Shown here: piece after piece, positions 31,804 through 41,148 of the stretch
Layout of the letters: each line of letters starts with the position of its first letter
How positions within the stretch are numbered: position 1 is the first letter of the stretch
NCBI RefSeq assembly: GCF_010104355.1
Contig: NZ_CP044972.1
Span: forward strand, 248,001-312,000
Reading direction: 5' to 3'
DNA: 64,000 nucleotides
DNA from: Hydrogenophaga sp. PBL-H3
GTDB taxonomy: Bacteria; Pseudomonadota; Gammaproteobacteria; Burkholderiales; Burkholderiaceae_C
The notes under the pieces: model-generated
Databases searched by the model: none
What the model was told of the DNA's origin: nothing
Seen by the model: only the letters and a program-made list of their open reading frames with translations
Made by a program: the position numbers and the translations under genes

Positions 31804-32300
31804 AGATCCTGAGCACGCTCTTGCTGGGCCTGGTGGCGCTGTTGGCTGGCTGTTCGGTCATGCCCGAGCGTGCCGCCCTGGGCACCCCGCGTGCCGAGAT
31901 CGAGAACAACCTGGGTCGTCCCACGATGGTCCATGCGCTGCCCGGTGGCGCCACGCGCCTGCAGTACTCCGGTCAGCCCGCGGGCCAGTGGGTGCACAAC
32001 CTGGACCTGGGGCCCGATGGCCGCCTGGTGCGCAACGAACAGGTGATGGACGCTCCCTGGCTGCTGCAGCGCATCGAGGTCGGTCGCTGGACGCAGGAAG
32101 ACGTGTTGCGCAACCTCGGCCGCCCGGCATTGGTGGAGCGCGTGGCGCGCTTCGACGGTGCTGTGTGGACCTACCGTTTTCTGGAAGCCACGCGACCGCG
32201 TCAGGTGCACGTGCACCTGGACCCGGCGGGCGTGGTGCGGCAGCTGATGTTCACCGACGAAGCCCACCACGACGACGCGGTGGATGCCAGCCACCCCTGA
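31800..32300 (+). CDS. Predicted lipoprotein
   Basis: A protein of 166 aa with a lipoprotein signal: [18 protein letters not shown] with the lipobox LAGC at about residues 15-18. The mature part contains two SmpA/BamE-like units ([18 protein letters not shown] and [17 protein letters not shown]), each with the xLGxP pattern typical of that fold. Probably outer-membrane. It overlaps def by 4 bases and sits 61 bases before fmt. Function unknown; a link to envelope assembly is only suggested by the fold. Confidence 0.8.
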   Translation: MKILSTLLLGLVALLAGCSVMPERAALGTPRAEIENNLGRPTMVHALPGGATRLQYSGQPAGQWVHNLDLGPDGRLVRNEQVMDAPWLLQRIEVGRWTQEDVLRNLGRPALVERVARFDGAVWTYRFLEATRPRQVHVHLDPAGVVRQLMFTDEAHHDDAVDASHP

Positions 32301-32361
32301 ACGGACCCGTTGCATGGGCGTGTTGTCCTGCCCGACCCCGCGCTCGCTGCCCACTCCCCCC

Positions 32362-33342
32362 ATGAACATCATCTTTGCCGGCACGCCGGAATTTGCCAGC
32401 GTGGCGCTGGCCCGCTTGCTGGCCGCCGGTTTTCGGGTGCCGCTGGTGCTCAGCCAGCCCGACCGCCCCGCGGGCCGCGGCATGAAGCTGCAGGCCTCGC
32501 CCGTCAAACAGCTGGCGCTGGAGCACCACATTGCGGTGGCTCAGCCGCGCAGCCTGCGACTGGACGGCAAATACCCCGACGACGCGGCCGCCGCGCGCGA
32601 GGCCATCGAAGCCGCGCGGGCGGATGTGATGGTGGTGGCGGCCTACGGCTTGATCCTGCCGCAGTGGGTGCTGGACGTGCCCCGTTTGGGGTGCCTCAAC
32701 ATCCACGCTTCCCTGCTGCCGCGCTGGCGTGGCGCCGCGCCCATCCACCGCGCCATCGAAGCCGGTGACACGGAGACCGGCGTGACCATCATGCAGATGG
32801 ACGCTGGACTGGACACGGGCGACATGCTGCTGGAGGAGCGCCTGCCGATCCGCGCCGAGGACACCACCGGCAGCCTGCACGACCGCCTCGCCGTGCTCGG
32901 TGGTCGCCTGATCGTCGAAGCGCTGGAGATCGCTGCCTGCGGTGGCCTGACAGCCCGCAAGCAACCCCTCGAGGGTGTGACCTACGCGCACAAGATCGAG
33001 AAGGCCGAGGCCGCGATCGACTGGAGCGCGCCGGCCGAGACCCTCGCGCGGCGGGTGCGTGCCTTCAACCCCTTTCCCGGTGCGGCCACCGCGCTGGCCG
33101 GTGAGGCCATCAAAGTGTGGACGGCCCGCGCCGAAGACACTGCATCGGGCCGCGCTCCCGGCGAGGTGCTGGCGGCCGACGCCCAGGGCATCCGGGTGGC
33201 CACCGGCGCCGGTGTGCTGGTGCTCACCGAACTGCAGCGCGCGGGCGGCAAGCGCCTGGCGGTGGCGGATTTCCTGCGCGGCTTTGCGCTGGCACCCGGA
33301 CAGGTGCTGGACGCCGCCCCGCCGCGCGTGGAAGGAAGCTGA
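32362..33342 (+). CDS. fmt: Methionyl-tRNA formyltransferase
   Basis: A protein of 326 aa, start ATG 32362 ([20 protein letters not shown]). The formyltransferase core has [20 protein letters not shown] and the [16 protein letters not shown] signature with the catalytic His; the C-terminal OB-like domain follows from about 210. It formylates initiator Met-tRNA. Its stop overlaps the azlC start by one base (TGATG). Confidence 0.96.
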   Translation: MNIIFAGTPEFASVALARLLAAGFRVPLVLSQPDRPAGRGMKLQASPVKQLALEHHIAVAQPRSLRLDGKYPDDAAAAREAIEAARADVMVVAAYGLILPQWVLDVPRLGCLNIHASLLPRWRGAAPIHRAIEAGDTETGVTIMQMDAGLDTGDMLLEERLPIRAEDTTGSLHDRLAVLGGRLIVEALEIAACGGLTARKQPLEGVTYAHKIEKAEAAIDWSAPAETLARRVRAFNPFPGAATALAGEAIKVWTARAEDTASGRAPGEVLAADAQGIRVATGAGVLVLTELQRAGGKRLAVADFLRGFALAPGQVLDAAPPRVEGS

Positions 33343-34085
33343 TGTTCCACCGCCGCGAGTACCGCAGCCGCCCCGAGTATTGGGAGGGCGTGCGTGACCA
33401 GTTCTCGGTGGCCATGGGCATCGGCGCCTGGGGACTGATGACCGGCGTGGCCATGGTGCAGTCGGGCCTGTCGCCGCTGGAGGCCGTGCTCATGACGCTG
33501 ATCGTGTATGCCGGCAGCGCGCAGCTCGCCGCCGTGCCCATGATCGCCGCGGGCGCACCGCTGTGGGTGATCCTGGCGGCGGCTTTCTGCGTGAACCTGC
33601 GCTTCGTCGTGTTTTCGGCCCACTTGCGGCCCTACCTCATGCACCTGCCGCGCTGGCAGCGCCTGATCCGGGGCTACATCACCGGTGACCTGAGCTATGT
33701 GTTTTTCGCGCGCCGCTTCCCGCACCCGGGCACCACGCTCGACGAGCTGGAGCGCCAGCAGGCCTACCTCATGGGCAACTGCGCGGTGAACTACGTGGCC
33801 TGGATGGGGGCAAGCTTGGCCGGCATCGCGCTGGCCAATGCGGTTCCCATGGCCTGGGGCCTGGGCTTTGCCGGCATCCTGGCGCTGCTGGGGGTGCTGT
33901 GCTCGCTGGCTTCATCGAAGCTGCGCTTCGTCTCGGCCGGCGTGGCCGGCGCGGCGGCGGTGGCGGCCTGGGCGCTGCCGCTCAAGCTCAACATCCTGGT
34001 GGCGATCGCCAGCGCGGTGGCGATCTGCCTGGTGCTCGAAAGACTCAGGCCACCGGGGCCGGTGCAGGGAACGCACCATGTTTGA
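33342..34085 (+). CDS. azlC: AzlC-family branched-chain amino acid exporter, large subunit
   Basis: A protein of 247 aa with about 7 membrane helices. The AzlC signature is present in LIVYAGSAQLAAVPMIAAGAP and FCVNLRFVVFSAHLRPYL. With AzlD it forms an inner-membrane exporter of branched-chain amino acids or analogues. Its start overlaps the fmt stop and its end overlaps azlD by 8 bases, so the pair is coupled to the def-fmt run. Confidence 0.9.
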   Translation: MFHRREYRSRPEYWEGVRDQFSVAMGIGAWGLMTGVAMVQSGLSPLEAVLMTLIVYAGSAQLAAVPMIAAGAPLWVILAAAFCVNLRFVVFSAHLRPYLMHLPRWQRLIRGYITGDLSYVFFARRFPHPGTTLDELERQQAYLMGNCAVNYVAWMGASLAGIALANAVPMAWGLGFAGILALLGVLCSLASSKLRFVSAGVAGAAAVAAWALPLKLNILVAIASAVAICLVLERLRPPGPVQGTHHV

Positions 34086-34413
34086 TGTGGACCCCTGGAC
34101 GCTGCTCACCATCGTGCTGCTGGGCTGCATCACCGTGATCACGCGCGGTTTTTTCTTCATCTCCAGCAAACCCTGGAGCCTGCCGCACTGGGCCCAGCGC
34201 GGCCTCCAGTACGCGCCGATCGCGGCACTCGCGGCGGTGGTCATCCCGGAGATCGTCATGAGCCAGGGCGCGCTCATTGCCACCTGGAGAGACGCGCGGC
34301 TGTTTGCCGCCGCCGCCGGCATGGCCTGGTTCTTCTGGAGGCGCGGCGTGCTCGGCACCATCGTCTGCGGGATGGCGGTGTACCTGCCGCTGCGCCTGCT
34401 ACTGGGCTGGTGA
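34078..34413 (+). CDS. azlD: AzlD-family small subunit
   Basis: A protein of 111 aa with three to four helices: LLTIVLLGCITVITRGFFF, YAPIAALAAVVIPEIVM and the C-terminal GMAVYLPLRLLLGW. The typical AzlD partner of AzlC. Start ATG 34078 overlaps azlC by 8 bases; its 3' end overlaps that of the convergent PAP2 gene by 15 bases. Confidence 0.88.
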   Translation: MFDVDPWTLLTIVLLGCITVITRGFFFISSKPWSLPHWAQRGLQYAPIAALAAVVIPEIVMSQGALIATWRDARLFAAAAGMAWFFWRRGVLGTIVCGMAVYLPLRLLLGW

Positions 34414-35217
34414 GCGTGACACGGCCGGTCGGGGCCGCAGCCACGCCCACACCGCCAGCGACACACCGCCGCAGATCACCAGGGTCCACAGCGTGTGGCT
34501 GGGATAGTGGGCGCCGCGCACGGTCTGAACCGCGCCCGCCACGGCACCGGCCACCAGCACGCCGGCCAGCCAGCGCAGGCCCACCGCGCGGCGGCGCGGC
34601 TCGTTGGCCGGCGGCAGCAGCCAGGGCAGGCTGAGCGCCAGAAAGGCGAAGGCGCTGGAAGCGTGGCCGCCGGGAAAGCAGCGCCCGGTGCCGCCATCGA
34701 TCAAGCCCCAGGTCCAGTGCGACACGTAGACCGCGCTGCCGCCGAAGACCTGCAGGTCCCATGGGCAGCTGGTCCGGCTGGCGTTCTTGATCAGGTTGAC
34801 GGCGACCAGCGACAGCGCCACGGACAGCAGCACGGCGAGGCGCTCGCGCCGTGGCAGTGCGAGGGCCACCAGCCGCGGCTGGTCCCAGCGCGCGGGCCAC
34901 AGCGTCCAGAGTCCGATCAACAGGAAAAACCCCGTGGCCGCCTGGCGCACGCCGTCGTGCAGCACGCGCTCCAGCACCCAGGTGTGTTGCAGCGCAAAAC
35001 CTTGTGGCGTGCCGAGCTGCTGCATGAAGGCCAGGTCGAGCCCGCTCAGGTCCCACAGGCCTGCGAACAGCAGCGTGCCCAGCCACCAGACGGTGGCGTT
35101 TGCGGCCAGCGCCGGGGTTTTGACGGGGGAACTGAAGTTCGCCGCAGCGCAGCTTGAGTCTTGCATGCCCGCAGTGTCGGGCGCGTGGGTTAAGTGCGGC
35201 TTAAGCGGCGTACCCAT
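34399..35217 (-). CDS. PAP2-family membrane phosphatase
   Basis: A protein of 272 aa (start ATG 35217, with GGGAG upstream; ATG 35166, MQDSSCAAANFSS, is an alternative). About six membrane helices. Phosphatase motifs: KNASRTSCPW (motif 1, with the Lys shifted), CFPGGHASSAFAF (motif 2 with the catalytic His) and RGAHYPSHTLWTL (motif 3). Such enzymes remove or move phosphate on undecaprenyl-PP, phosphatidyl-glycerophosphate or lipid A. It is divergent from the PmrA-like regulator, and the CTTAAG-type box lies in the gap, so it may share control with eptA. Confidence 0.85.
   Translation of the reverse strand: MGTPLKPHLTHAPDTAGMQDSSCAAANFSSPVKTPALAANATVWWLGTLLFAGLWDLSGLDLAFMQQLGTPQGFALQHTWVLERVLHDGVRQAATGFFLLIGLWTLWPARWDQPRLVALALPRRERLAVLLSVALSLVAVNLIKNASRTSCPWDLQVFGGSAVYVSHWTWGLIDGGTGRCFPGGHASSAFAFLALSLPWLLPPANEPRRRAVGLRWLAGVLVAGAVAGAVQTVRGAHYPSHTLWTLVICGGVSLAVWAWLRPRPAVSRSPAQ
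35189..35205. promoter_or_regulatory. PmrA/QseB-type box before the response regulator
   Basis: GTTAAG-TGCGG-CTTAAG: two hexamers of the YTTAAK type with a 5-base spacer (11-bp period), the known PmrA/QseB site design. CATAAT at 35215-35220 could be the -10 of the regulator promoter, 10 bases beyond. Confidence 0.6.
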
Positions 35218-35262
35218 AATGAAGCTCTCCCTCAACCAACGGACACGACGTCCCATTCGCCC

Positions 35263-35967
35263 ATGCGAGCACTCGTGGTGGAAGACGATCCCGGTATCGC
35301 CAGTGGCCTGCAGGCCTCGCTCAGGCAGGCGGGTTATGCGGTGGACGTGTGTGCCACGCTGGAAGCGGCGTGGCATGTGTTGTCGGTGGAGCCGGTGGAT
35401 GTGCTGATCCTTGACCTGGGCCTGCCCGATGGCGACGGCCTGGACCTGCTGGCCCGGTTGCGCCGCCAGGCCGCGCCCGCGGCGGGGCGCGCTGCCCTGC
35501 CGCGCAACGACCTGCCGGTGCTGATCATGACCGCCCGCGACGGTGTGAGCGATCGGGTGAGTGGCCTGGACAGCGGTGCCGACGACTACATCGTCAAACC
35601 CTTTGATGCCAACGAACTGCTGGCGCGGCTGCGCGCCATGCTGCGCCGCGCCGGTGGGCGCAGCAGTCCGGTGATCACCCACGGCGATCTGGTGGTGGAC
35701 CCCGCCGCCCACTCGGTGCTGCGCTCGGGCGAGGCGGTGTCGCTGGGGGGCAAGGAATTCGCGCTGCTGATGGCGCTGCTGCAGGCGCGTCCGCAGGTGC
35801 TGTCCAAATCGCGGCTGGAATCGTCGCTGTACGGTTTTGGTGAAGCGCTGGAGAGCAACGCGATCGAGGTGCACATCCACCACCTGCGGCGCAAGCTCGG
35901 TGAATCGCTCATCAAGACAGTGCGCGGCGTGGGCTACTTCGTGCCGCAACAGGACCCGCCCGCATGA
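35263..35967 (+). CDS. OmpR-family response regulator (PmrA/QseB-like)
   Basis: A protein of 234 aa, start ATG 35263 (MRALVVEDDPGIASGL). Receiver domain with the acidic pair E8-D9, phospho-acceptor D51 in LILDLGLPDGDGL and Lys in IVKPFDANELLARL. The winged-helix output domain (about 135-230) ends NAIEVHIHHLRRKLGESLI and TVRGVGYFVP. It overlaps its sensor gene in ATGA. Likely targets: itself and eptA, both preceded by similar boxes. Reading it as PmrA rather than QseB rests on that linkage. Confidence 0.93.
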   Translation: MRALVVEDDPGIASGLQASLRQAGYAVDVCATLEAAWHVLSVEPVDVLILDLGLPDGDGLDLLARLRRQAAPAAGRAALPRNDLPVLIMTARDGVSDRVSGLDSGADDYIVKPFDANELLARLRAMLRRAGGRSSPVITHGDLVVDPAAHSVLRSGEAVSLGGKEFALLMALLQARPQVLSKSRLESSLYGFGEALESNAIEVHIHHLRRKLGESLIKTVRGVGYFVPQQDPPA

Positions 35968-37307
35968 CGGACCAGCCTGCCTCGGCGCGCCTGCCCACGC
36001 TGTGGCGCTACCTCTGGAACTGGGTGGTGGGCGCCCTGCTGGTGGTCTGGACCACCTTGCTGCTGGTGGCCTGGTACACCGGACACCACGAGGCCAAGGA
36101 GATCACCGACGGGCAGCTGGAAGCGGTGGCCCGGTTGTGGATGTCGGTGGAGCCCGACAAGGCCCGTTCCACACCCGAGCCCATTGCCTCCAGCCGGACC
36201 CGTGCCTATGTGCAGGACGTGGCCGTGCTGCACTGGGTTGACGGCCAGCTGTTCACCGACACCCACAGCCTGGCCGACAGCCTGGGGCTGGTCCAGCCGC
36301 CCGCACCCGGCTTCTCCGACCGGGTGCAGCCCACCAGCAACGGTGATGTGCGCTGGCGCGTGTATGCCGCCGCTGGACAAGACGAACACGCGGCAGACTT
36401 CGTGGCCGTGTTGATGGACATGGACCACCGCGTCGACCTCGGCCGCGACATGGCGCTCAAGCTCGCGCGCCCGGCCCTGCTGGTGCTCCCGCTGGTGGCG
36501 CTGCTGCTGTGGTGGGCCTTGCGTCGCGGCCTCAGACCGCTCGTTCGCCTCTCGCGCGACGTGGCCGCGCTCGATGGCCTGGCCGGGCAGCGGCTGGACA
36601 CCGCGCACCGGTTCCACGAGTTCTCCAGCACCGTGCATGCCATCAACACGCTGGTGGATTCGCTGCAGACGCAGGCGCGGCGCGAGCGCGAGTTCGCGTC
36701 CGATGTGGCCCACGAACTGCGCACGCCGCTGGCAGCGTTGTCGTTGCAGGCCAACGCGGCGCAGCGCGACCCTTCGCCCCAGCGGCTGGCGCAGCTGGAG
36801 GCCAATGCCCTGCGGGCCGGGCACATCCTCTCGCAGCTGCTGGAGCTGGCCCGCGCCCAGCGCGACGGCACCGGCCGTGACGCCTGGAAGGACCTGTCGC
36901 TGGGAGAAGTCGCCGCCGGGCTGATCGCTTCTCACGCCCAGGAAGCGTTCGAGCGACACCACGAGCTGTCGCTGGAGCAGCCCGAAGCGCCGGTCATCCT
37001 GCATGCACAGCCGATGCTGCTGGAGCTGGCCTTGCGCAACCTGATTGAAAACGCCCTGCGCCACACACCGGCAGGCACCCAGGTGGTGGTGGAGGTCTGG
37101 CAAACCGCGCAGGACGCTGGCGTGTCGGTCAGCGACGACGGCCAGCGGGCCGATGCCCCGGTGGCCACACAGGCACCGGCGTCCTCGGGCCTGGGGCTCG
37201 GCCTGCGCCTGGTGCAGCGCATCGCCGAACAGCTGGGTGCCACGCTGCAGCGCGACACCGGCGAGGCACCCATGACGATCCGCTTCAGCCTTCGCTGGCC
37301 GCGGTGA
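35964..37307 (+). CDS. Sensor histidine kinase (PmrB/QseC-like)
   Basis: A protein of 447 aa. Membrane helices at about 16-38 and 168-186 frame a periplasmic domain of roughly 130 residues. HAMP-like segment, then H250 in ASDVAHELRTPLAAL, N-box in LRNLIENALRHTP and a G-box GLGLGLRLVQ. The G1 region is short (VSVSDDGQRAD). It partners the regulator just upstream (4-base overlap). The signal is unknown; for PmrB it is metal ions or low pH, which cannot be read here. Confidence 0.92.
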   Translation: MTDQPASARLPTLWRYLWNWVVGALLVVWTTLLLVAWYTGHHEAKEITDGQLEAVARLWMSVEPDKARSTPEPIASSRTRAYVQDVAVLHWVDGQLFTDTHSLADSLGLVQPPAPGFSDRVQPTSNGDVRWRVYAAAGQDEHAADFVAVLMDMDHRVDLGRDMALKLARPALLVLPLVALLLWWALRRGLRPLVRLSRDVAALDGLAGQRLDTAHRFHEFSSTVHAINTLVDSLQTQARREREFASDVAHELRTPLAALSLQANAAQRDPSPQRLAQLEANALRAGHILSQLLELARAQRDGTGRDAWKDLSLGEVAAGLIASHAQEAFERHHELSLEQPEAPVILHAQPMLLELALRNLIENALRHTPAGTQVVVEVWQTAQDAGVSVSDDGQRADAPVATQAPASSGLGLGLRLVQRIAEQLGATLQRDTGEAPMTIRFSLRWPR

Positions 37308-37337
37308 AGGGTGTGACCCCGTTCATTCCGGGAAAAC

Positions 37338-37354
37338 CATAAGAATCGCTTAAT
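37338..37354 (+). promoter_or_regulatory. PmrA/QseB-type box before eptA
   Basis: CATAAG-AATCG-CTTAAT has the same hexamer-N5-hexamer design as the box at 35189. It stands 54 bases before the eptA start in the 100-base gap after the sensor gene. No obvious -10 follows. Confidence 0.55.
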
Positions 37355-37407
37355 CCGCCGGTGCGATGCTTCCCGGGCCGGCATGTGCTGGCGACACCCG
37401 CACCCGC

Positions 37408-39135
37408 ATGCACACCAAATCCGCCCCGTCCCTGTTGGTCGGCTCCAGACCTCTTCGCCCGACCTGGCGCCCCGCCACCGCCGTATGGCTGCTGTCGCTG
37501 TGGCTGGCCGTGGCCGGCAACCTGCCGCTGTGGCTGCGCGTGAACGACCTGGCCGGCACCCCCGCGCAGCGCCTGGCGCTGCTGGGCGGTTTCGGGCTGG
37601 TGGTGCTTGGCATCACCGCCTCGCTGCTCTCGCTCCTGGCCTGGCCGCGCGTGTTCCGCCCGGTGACCACAGCCCTGGTGCTGGTGAGCGCGTTCAACAC
37701 CCACTTCATGCTGCAGTACGGCGCCGTGATCGACCCGACCATGCTGGCCAACGTGATGCAGACCGACGTGCGCGAGGTGCGCGATCTGATGTCGTGGACC
37801 CTGCCGCTCACCGTGTTGCTGGTCGCCGGCCTGCCCCTGTGGGTGATCTGGCGCCGCCCGCTGGCCATGCGCAGCTGGCTGCCACAGACCGGACGCAACG
37901 CGCTGGGCGCACTCGTCGGTGTGGTGGCCGTGGTGGCCGCCACCTTGCTCACCTACCAGGACCTGGCCTCGCTCATGCGCAACCACAAGGAGCTGCGCTA
38001 CATGGTCAATCCGGTCAACACGCTGTACGCCGGCAGCCGCCTGGCGGTGGACCAGCTGCCCAGGCAGGTGCAGGCCCTCAAACCCGTGGGCGAAGACGCG
38101 CAACTGGGCGCGAGCTACGCCGGCCAGAGCAAGCCACCGCTGTTGATGGTGGTGGTGGGCGAGACCGCGCGTGCCCAGAACTTCGGCCTCAACGGCTATG
38201 CCCGCAACACCACGCCGGCGCTCGCGCGCTGGCAGGCCGAGGAAGGCCTGGTCAACTTCGGCCAGGTGCAATCGTGCGGCACCAACACCAAGGTGTCGGT
38301 GCCCTGCATGTTTTCGCCGCTCACGCGCGCGCAGGGCGGGGACCAGACACCCGAACACGAGAACCTGCTGGATGTGCTGCAGCGCGCGGGCCTGGCCGTG
38401 CTGTGGATCGACAACCAGGCGGGCTGCAAGGGCGTGTGCGCCCGCGTGCCCAACGCCAGTGCGCTCGACCTCAAGATCCCCGGCCTGTGCGACGGCGGCG
38501 AGTGCCTCGATCCCGCCATGCTCGACGGCCTGGACGCACGCATCGCCGCGCTCGACCCGGTGCGCCGCGCACGCGGCGTGGTGCTGGTGCTGCACCAGAT
38601 GGGCAGCCACGGCCCGGCGTATTCGCACCGCGCGCCTGCGGACCGCAAGCCCTTCATGCCCGAGTGCACCAGCAACACGCTCTCCGACTGCCCGCCCGAA
38701 CAATTGGTCAACGCTTACGACAACTCCATCGCCTACACCGACCACTTCCTCGACCTGTCGTTGCAATGGCTCAAGGCGCGCGAGAAGAGCGGCGCCTTCC
38801 AGACCGGCCTGATCTACATGTCCGACCACGGAGAGTCGCTGGGTGAGAACGGCCTGTACCTGCACGGCGTGCCTTACGCGCTGGCGCCGCAGCAGCAGAC
38901 CCATGTGCCCATGGTGACCTGGCTGTCGCCGGGTCTGCAGCGGCGCAGTGGCGTCACGGGTGAGTGCCTGCGCGCCCAGGCCGCCAAGCCGATGTCGCAC
39001 GACAACCTGTTTCATTCGGTGCTGGGGTTGATGGACGTGAAGACCCAGGCGCACGACGTGGCGCTGGACATGCTGGCACCGTGCGAGACGGCGTATTCGA
39101 AGCTGCGTCAGGTCACGCAGCCAGCGGCAAACTGA
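37408..39135 (+). CDS. eptA: Lipid A phosphoethanolamine transferase (EptA/MCR family)
   Basis: A protein of 575 aa (ATG 37408, MHTKSAPSLLVG; ATG 37366 is an alternative). Five membrane helices in residues 25-190, then a periplasmic alkaline-phosphatase-like domain. E252 in VVVGETARAQNF and T294 in SCGTNTKVSVPCMFS align with the metal and nucleophile residues known from MCR-1 (E246, T285); further ligands in YMSDHGESLGENGLYLHG. Paired Cys suit the family disulfides. It adds phosphoethanolamine to lipid A, lowering affinity for cationic peptides such as polymyxin. Its 3' end overlaps the convergent sensor gene by 23 bases. Confidence 0.93.
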   Translation: MHTKSAPSLLVGSRPLRPTWRPATAVWLLSLWLAVAGNLPLWLRVNDLAGTPAQRLALLGGFGLVVLGITASLLSLLAWPRVFRPVTTALVLVSAFNTHFMLQYGAVIDPTMLANVMQTDVREVRDLMSWTLPLTVLLVAGLPLWVIWRRPLAMRSWLPQTGRNALGALVGVVAVVAATLLTYQDLASLMRNHKELRYMVNPVNTLYAGSRLAVDQLPRQVQALKPVGEDAQLGASYAGQSKPPLLMVVVGETARAQNFGLNGYARNTTPALARWQAEEGLVNFGQVQSCGTNTKVSVPCMFSPLTRAQGGDQTPEHENLLDVLQRAGLAVLWIDNQAGCKGVCARVPNASALDLKIPGLCDGGECLDPAMLDGLDARIAALDPVRRARGVVLVLHQMGSHGPAYSHRAPADRKPFMPECTSNTLSDCPPEQLVNAYDNSIAYTDHFLDLSLQWLKAREKSGAFQTGLIYMSDHGESLGENGLYLHGVPYALAPQQQTHVPMVTWLSPGLQRRSGVTGECLRAQAAKPMSHDNLFHSVLGLMDVKTQAHDVALDMLAPCETAYSKLRQVTQPAAN

Positions 39136-40486
39136 GGCGAACGCACAAGCCGCCCAGCGCACCGCGGTCGAGCGCGATGTCACCGCCATAGAGGCGGGCC
39201 AGATCGGCCACGATCGCCAGGCCCAGGCCGCTTCCCGGGGCCGACTCGTCCAGCCGCGCACCGCGCGCGAGCACCGCATTGCGTTGTTCGGCCGAGATCC
39301 CGGGGCCGTCGTCATCCACGACGACCCGCAGCACGCCTGCCTCGCCGGAAGCGCCCACCCGCACCGTGGTGCGCGCCCACAGGCAGGCGTTGTCCAGCAG
39401 GTTGCCCACCATTTCCTGCAGGTCCTGTTCTTCGCCGGCGAAGGCCAGTGCGTCGTCCCCCGGGTTCAGTTCAAGCGCCAGTCCACGCCCGGCGTGCACC
39501 CGTTCCATCACCCGCAGCAGACCCGCGAGCACCGGGGCCACCCGCGTGCGCTGACCCGGCTGGCGGACCGATGCCGCGGCACGCGAACGGCTCAGGTGCG
39601 CGTCGATGTGTTTGCGGGAGACCTCCACCTGTGCCCTCACCAACGCCGGCAGATCCGAGGCCCCGGCATCTGCAGCCTGCGCCATCACCGCCAGTGGTGT
39701 CTTCAGGGCATGTGCCAGGTTGCCGGCGTGTGTGCGCGCGCGCGCCACCACACCGGCGTTGGCCTCCAGCACCTGGTTGAAGTCGTCGATCAGGGGCTGG
39801 ACCTCGGACGGGAAGTGCCCCTGCAACCGCTGGGTGCGGCCTTCGCGCACGTCGTTGAGCCCTCGCTGCATGGCGCGCAACGGTGCCAGACCCACCACCA
39901 CCTGTGCCAGCGCGGCCAGTGCCAGCAAGCCCAGCAAAAGCAACAGCGAGGTGGCCAGCACGCGTCGGAAACGGGCGATGGCCTGTGCGGTTTCCTGCAG
40001 GTCGCCCGCCACGATCAGGCGCCACTGCGCGCCGGGGGCTTCGCCCGAGCGCACCGTGCGTTCCAGCATCAGCACCGGTGCGTCCCGCGGGCCCAGCCCT
40101 TCGTGGCGGTGCGTTCCGCCTTCGGTCAGCGCGTCTGCGTCGAGCGACAGACTGGTGTCCCACAGCGAGCGTGAGCGCAGCTCGCCGATCCGGCTCATGC
40201 CATCTGCGCTGACGCGGTCGACCTGCCAGTAAAGGCCGGAGAACGGACGCTGCCATCGCGGGTCTGTGAGGGACTGGGGATCGATCATCGGCTGGCCGGT
40301 GACGTCGAACGCGAGTTTCGCGGTGAGTTGGTCGAGCTGCTGCGTGAGCGAGGCTTCGAACTGGCGCATGACGTGGTCGCGGAACAGTCCGCCGAGCGCC
40401 ACGCCGGCCAGCGCCAGCGCCAGCGCCAGCGCCGTCAAGGTGCCCAGCAGCAGGCGCACCCGCAACGAGCCGACCCAGCGTTTCAT
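39113..40486 (-). CDS. Sensor histidine kinase (second two-component system)
   Basis: A protein of 457 aa, start ATG 40486 (MKRWVGSLRVRLLLG), which overlaps the regulator stop in ATGA. Membrane helices at about 8-33 and 177-200, with a periplasmic domain between. H259 in NLAHALKTPLAVMAQ is the phospho-acceptor; the HAxKTPL form is typical of PhoQ/QseC-type kinases. ATPase motifs: NLLDNACLWA, VDDDGPGIS and GSGLGLAIVADLARLYGG. It lies in one operon with the regulator and a PepSY gene downstream of a shared promoter side. Confidence 0.92.
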   Translation of the reverse strand: MKRWVGSLRVRLLLGTLTALALALALAGVALGGLFRDHVMRQFEASLTQQLDQLTAKLAFDVTGQPMIDPQSLTDPRWQRPFSGLYWQVDRVSADGMSRIGELRSRSLWDTSLSLDADALTEGGTHRHEGLGPRDAPVLMLERTVRSGEAPGAQWRLIVAGDLQETAQAIARFRRVLATSLLLLLGLLALAALAQVVVGLAPLRAMQRGLNDVREGRTQRLQGHFPSEVQPLIDDFNQVLEANAGVVARARTHAGNLAHALKTPLAVMAQAADAGASDLPALVRAQVEVSRKHIDAHLSRSRAAASVRQPGQRTRVAPVLAGLLRVMERVHAGRGLALELNPGDDALAFAGEEQDLQEMVGNLLDNACLWARTTVRVGASGEAGVLRVVVDDDGPGISAEQRNAVLARGARLDESAPGSGLGLAIVADLARLYGGDIALDRGALGGLCVRLSLPLAA

Positions 40487-41145
40487 GGCGGCGGCACCAG
40501 ACGGTAGCCCAGGCCGCGCACGGTCTCGATCAGGGCGGGTGGCAGCTTCTTTCGCAGCCGGCCCACAAAGACCTCGATGGTGTTGGAGTCGCGCTCGAAG
40601 TCCTGCGCGTAAATGTGTTCTGTGAGCTCGGTGCGCGAGACCACCGCGCCAGGGCGGTGCATCAGGTAGTCGAGCACCTTGTATTCGTGGCTGGTCAGCA
40701 CCACGGTCTGGCCTTGCAGGGTGACCCGGCCGCTGCGCGTGTCCAGCGCCAGTTCCCCACACTGCAGCACCGGCGAGGCCAGGCCACCGGCGCGGCGGAT
40801 GAGTGCGCGCAGACGCGCCAGCAACTCCTCCATGTGAAAGGGTTTGGTCAGGTAGTCGTCGGCACCGGCGTCGATGCCGGCCACCTTCTCACTCCAGTTG
40901 TCGCGCGCGGTGAGGATGAGCACCGGCACCACGCGGCCCGCGCTGCGCCAGCGCTTGAGCACGCTCAGGCCGTCCAGCACCGGCAGGCCGAGGTCGAGCA
41001 CCACGGCGTCGAAGGCTTCGGTGTCGCCCAGAAAGTGCGCGTCGCGCCCGTTGTCGGCCTCGTCCACCGCATAGCCGGCCTCGTGCAGACCCGTGCGCAG
41101 TTGCGCGCGCAGGGTGGGGTCGTCTTCAACCAGCAGGATGCGCAT
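40483..41145 (-). CDS. OmpR-family response regulator (second two-component system)
   Basis: A protein of 220 aa. Receiver with E7-D8-D9 start, phospho-acceptor D51 in VVLDLGLPVLDGL, and LTKPFHMEELLARL. Winged helix with DSNTIEVFVGRLRKKLPP and IETVRGLGYRLVPPP. It is 3 bases after the PepSY gene and overlaps the sensor gene. The TGAACG direct repeat ahead of the PepSY gene is its most likely operator, which would join control of its own operon and the facing cytochrome operon. Confidence 0.94.
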   Translation of the reverse strand: MRILLVEDDPTLRAQLRTGLHEAGYAVDEADNGRDAHFLGDTEAFDAVVLDLGLPVLDGLSVLKRWRSAGRVVPVLILTARDNWSEKVAGIDAGADDYLTKPFHMEELLARLRALIRRAGGLASPVLQCGELALDTRSGRVTLQGQTVVLTSHEYKVLDYLMHRPGAVVSRTELTEHIYAQDFERDSNTIEVFVGRLRKKLPPALIETVRGLGYRLVPPP

Positions 41146-41148
41146 GGA

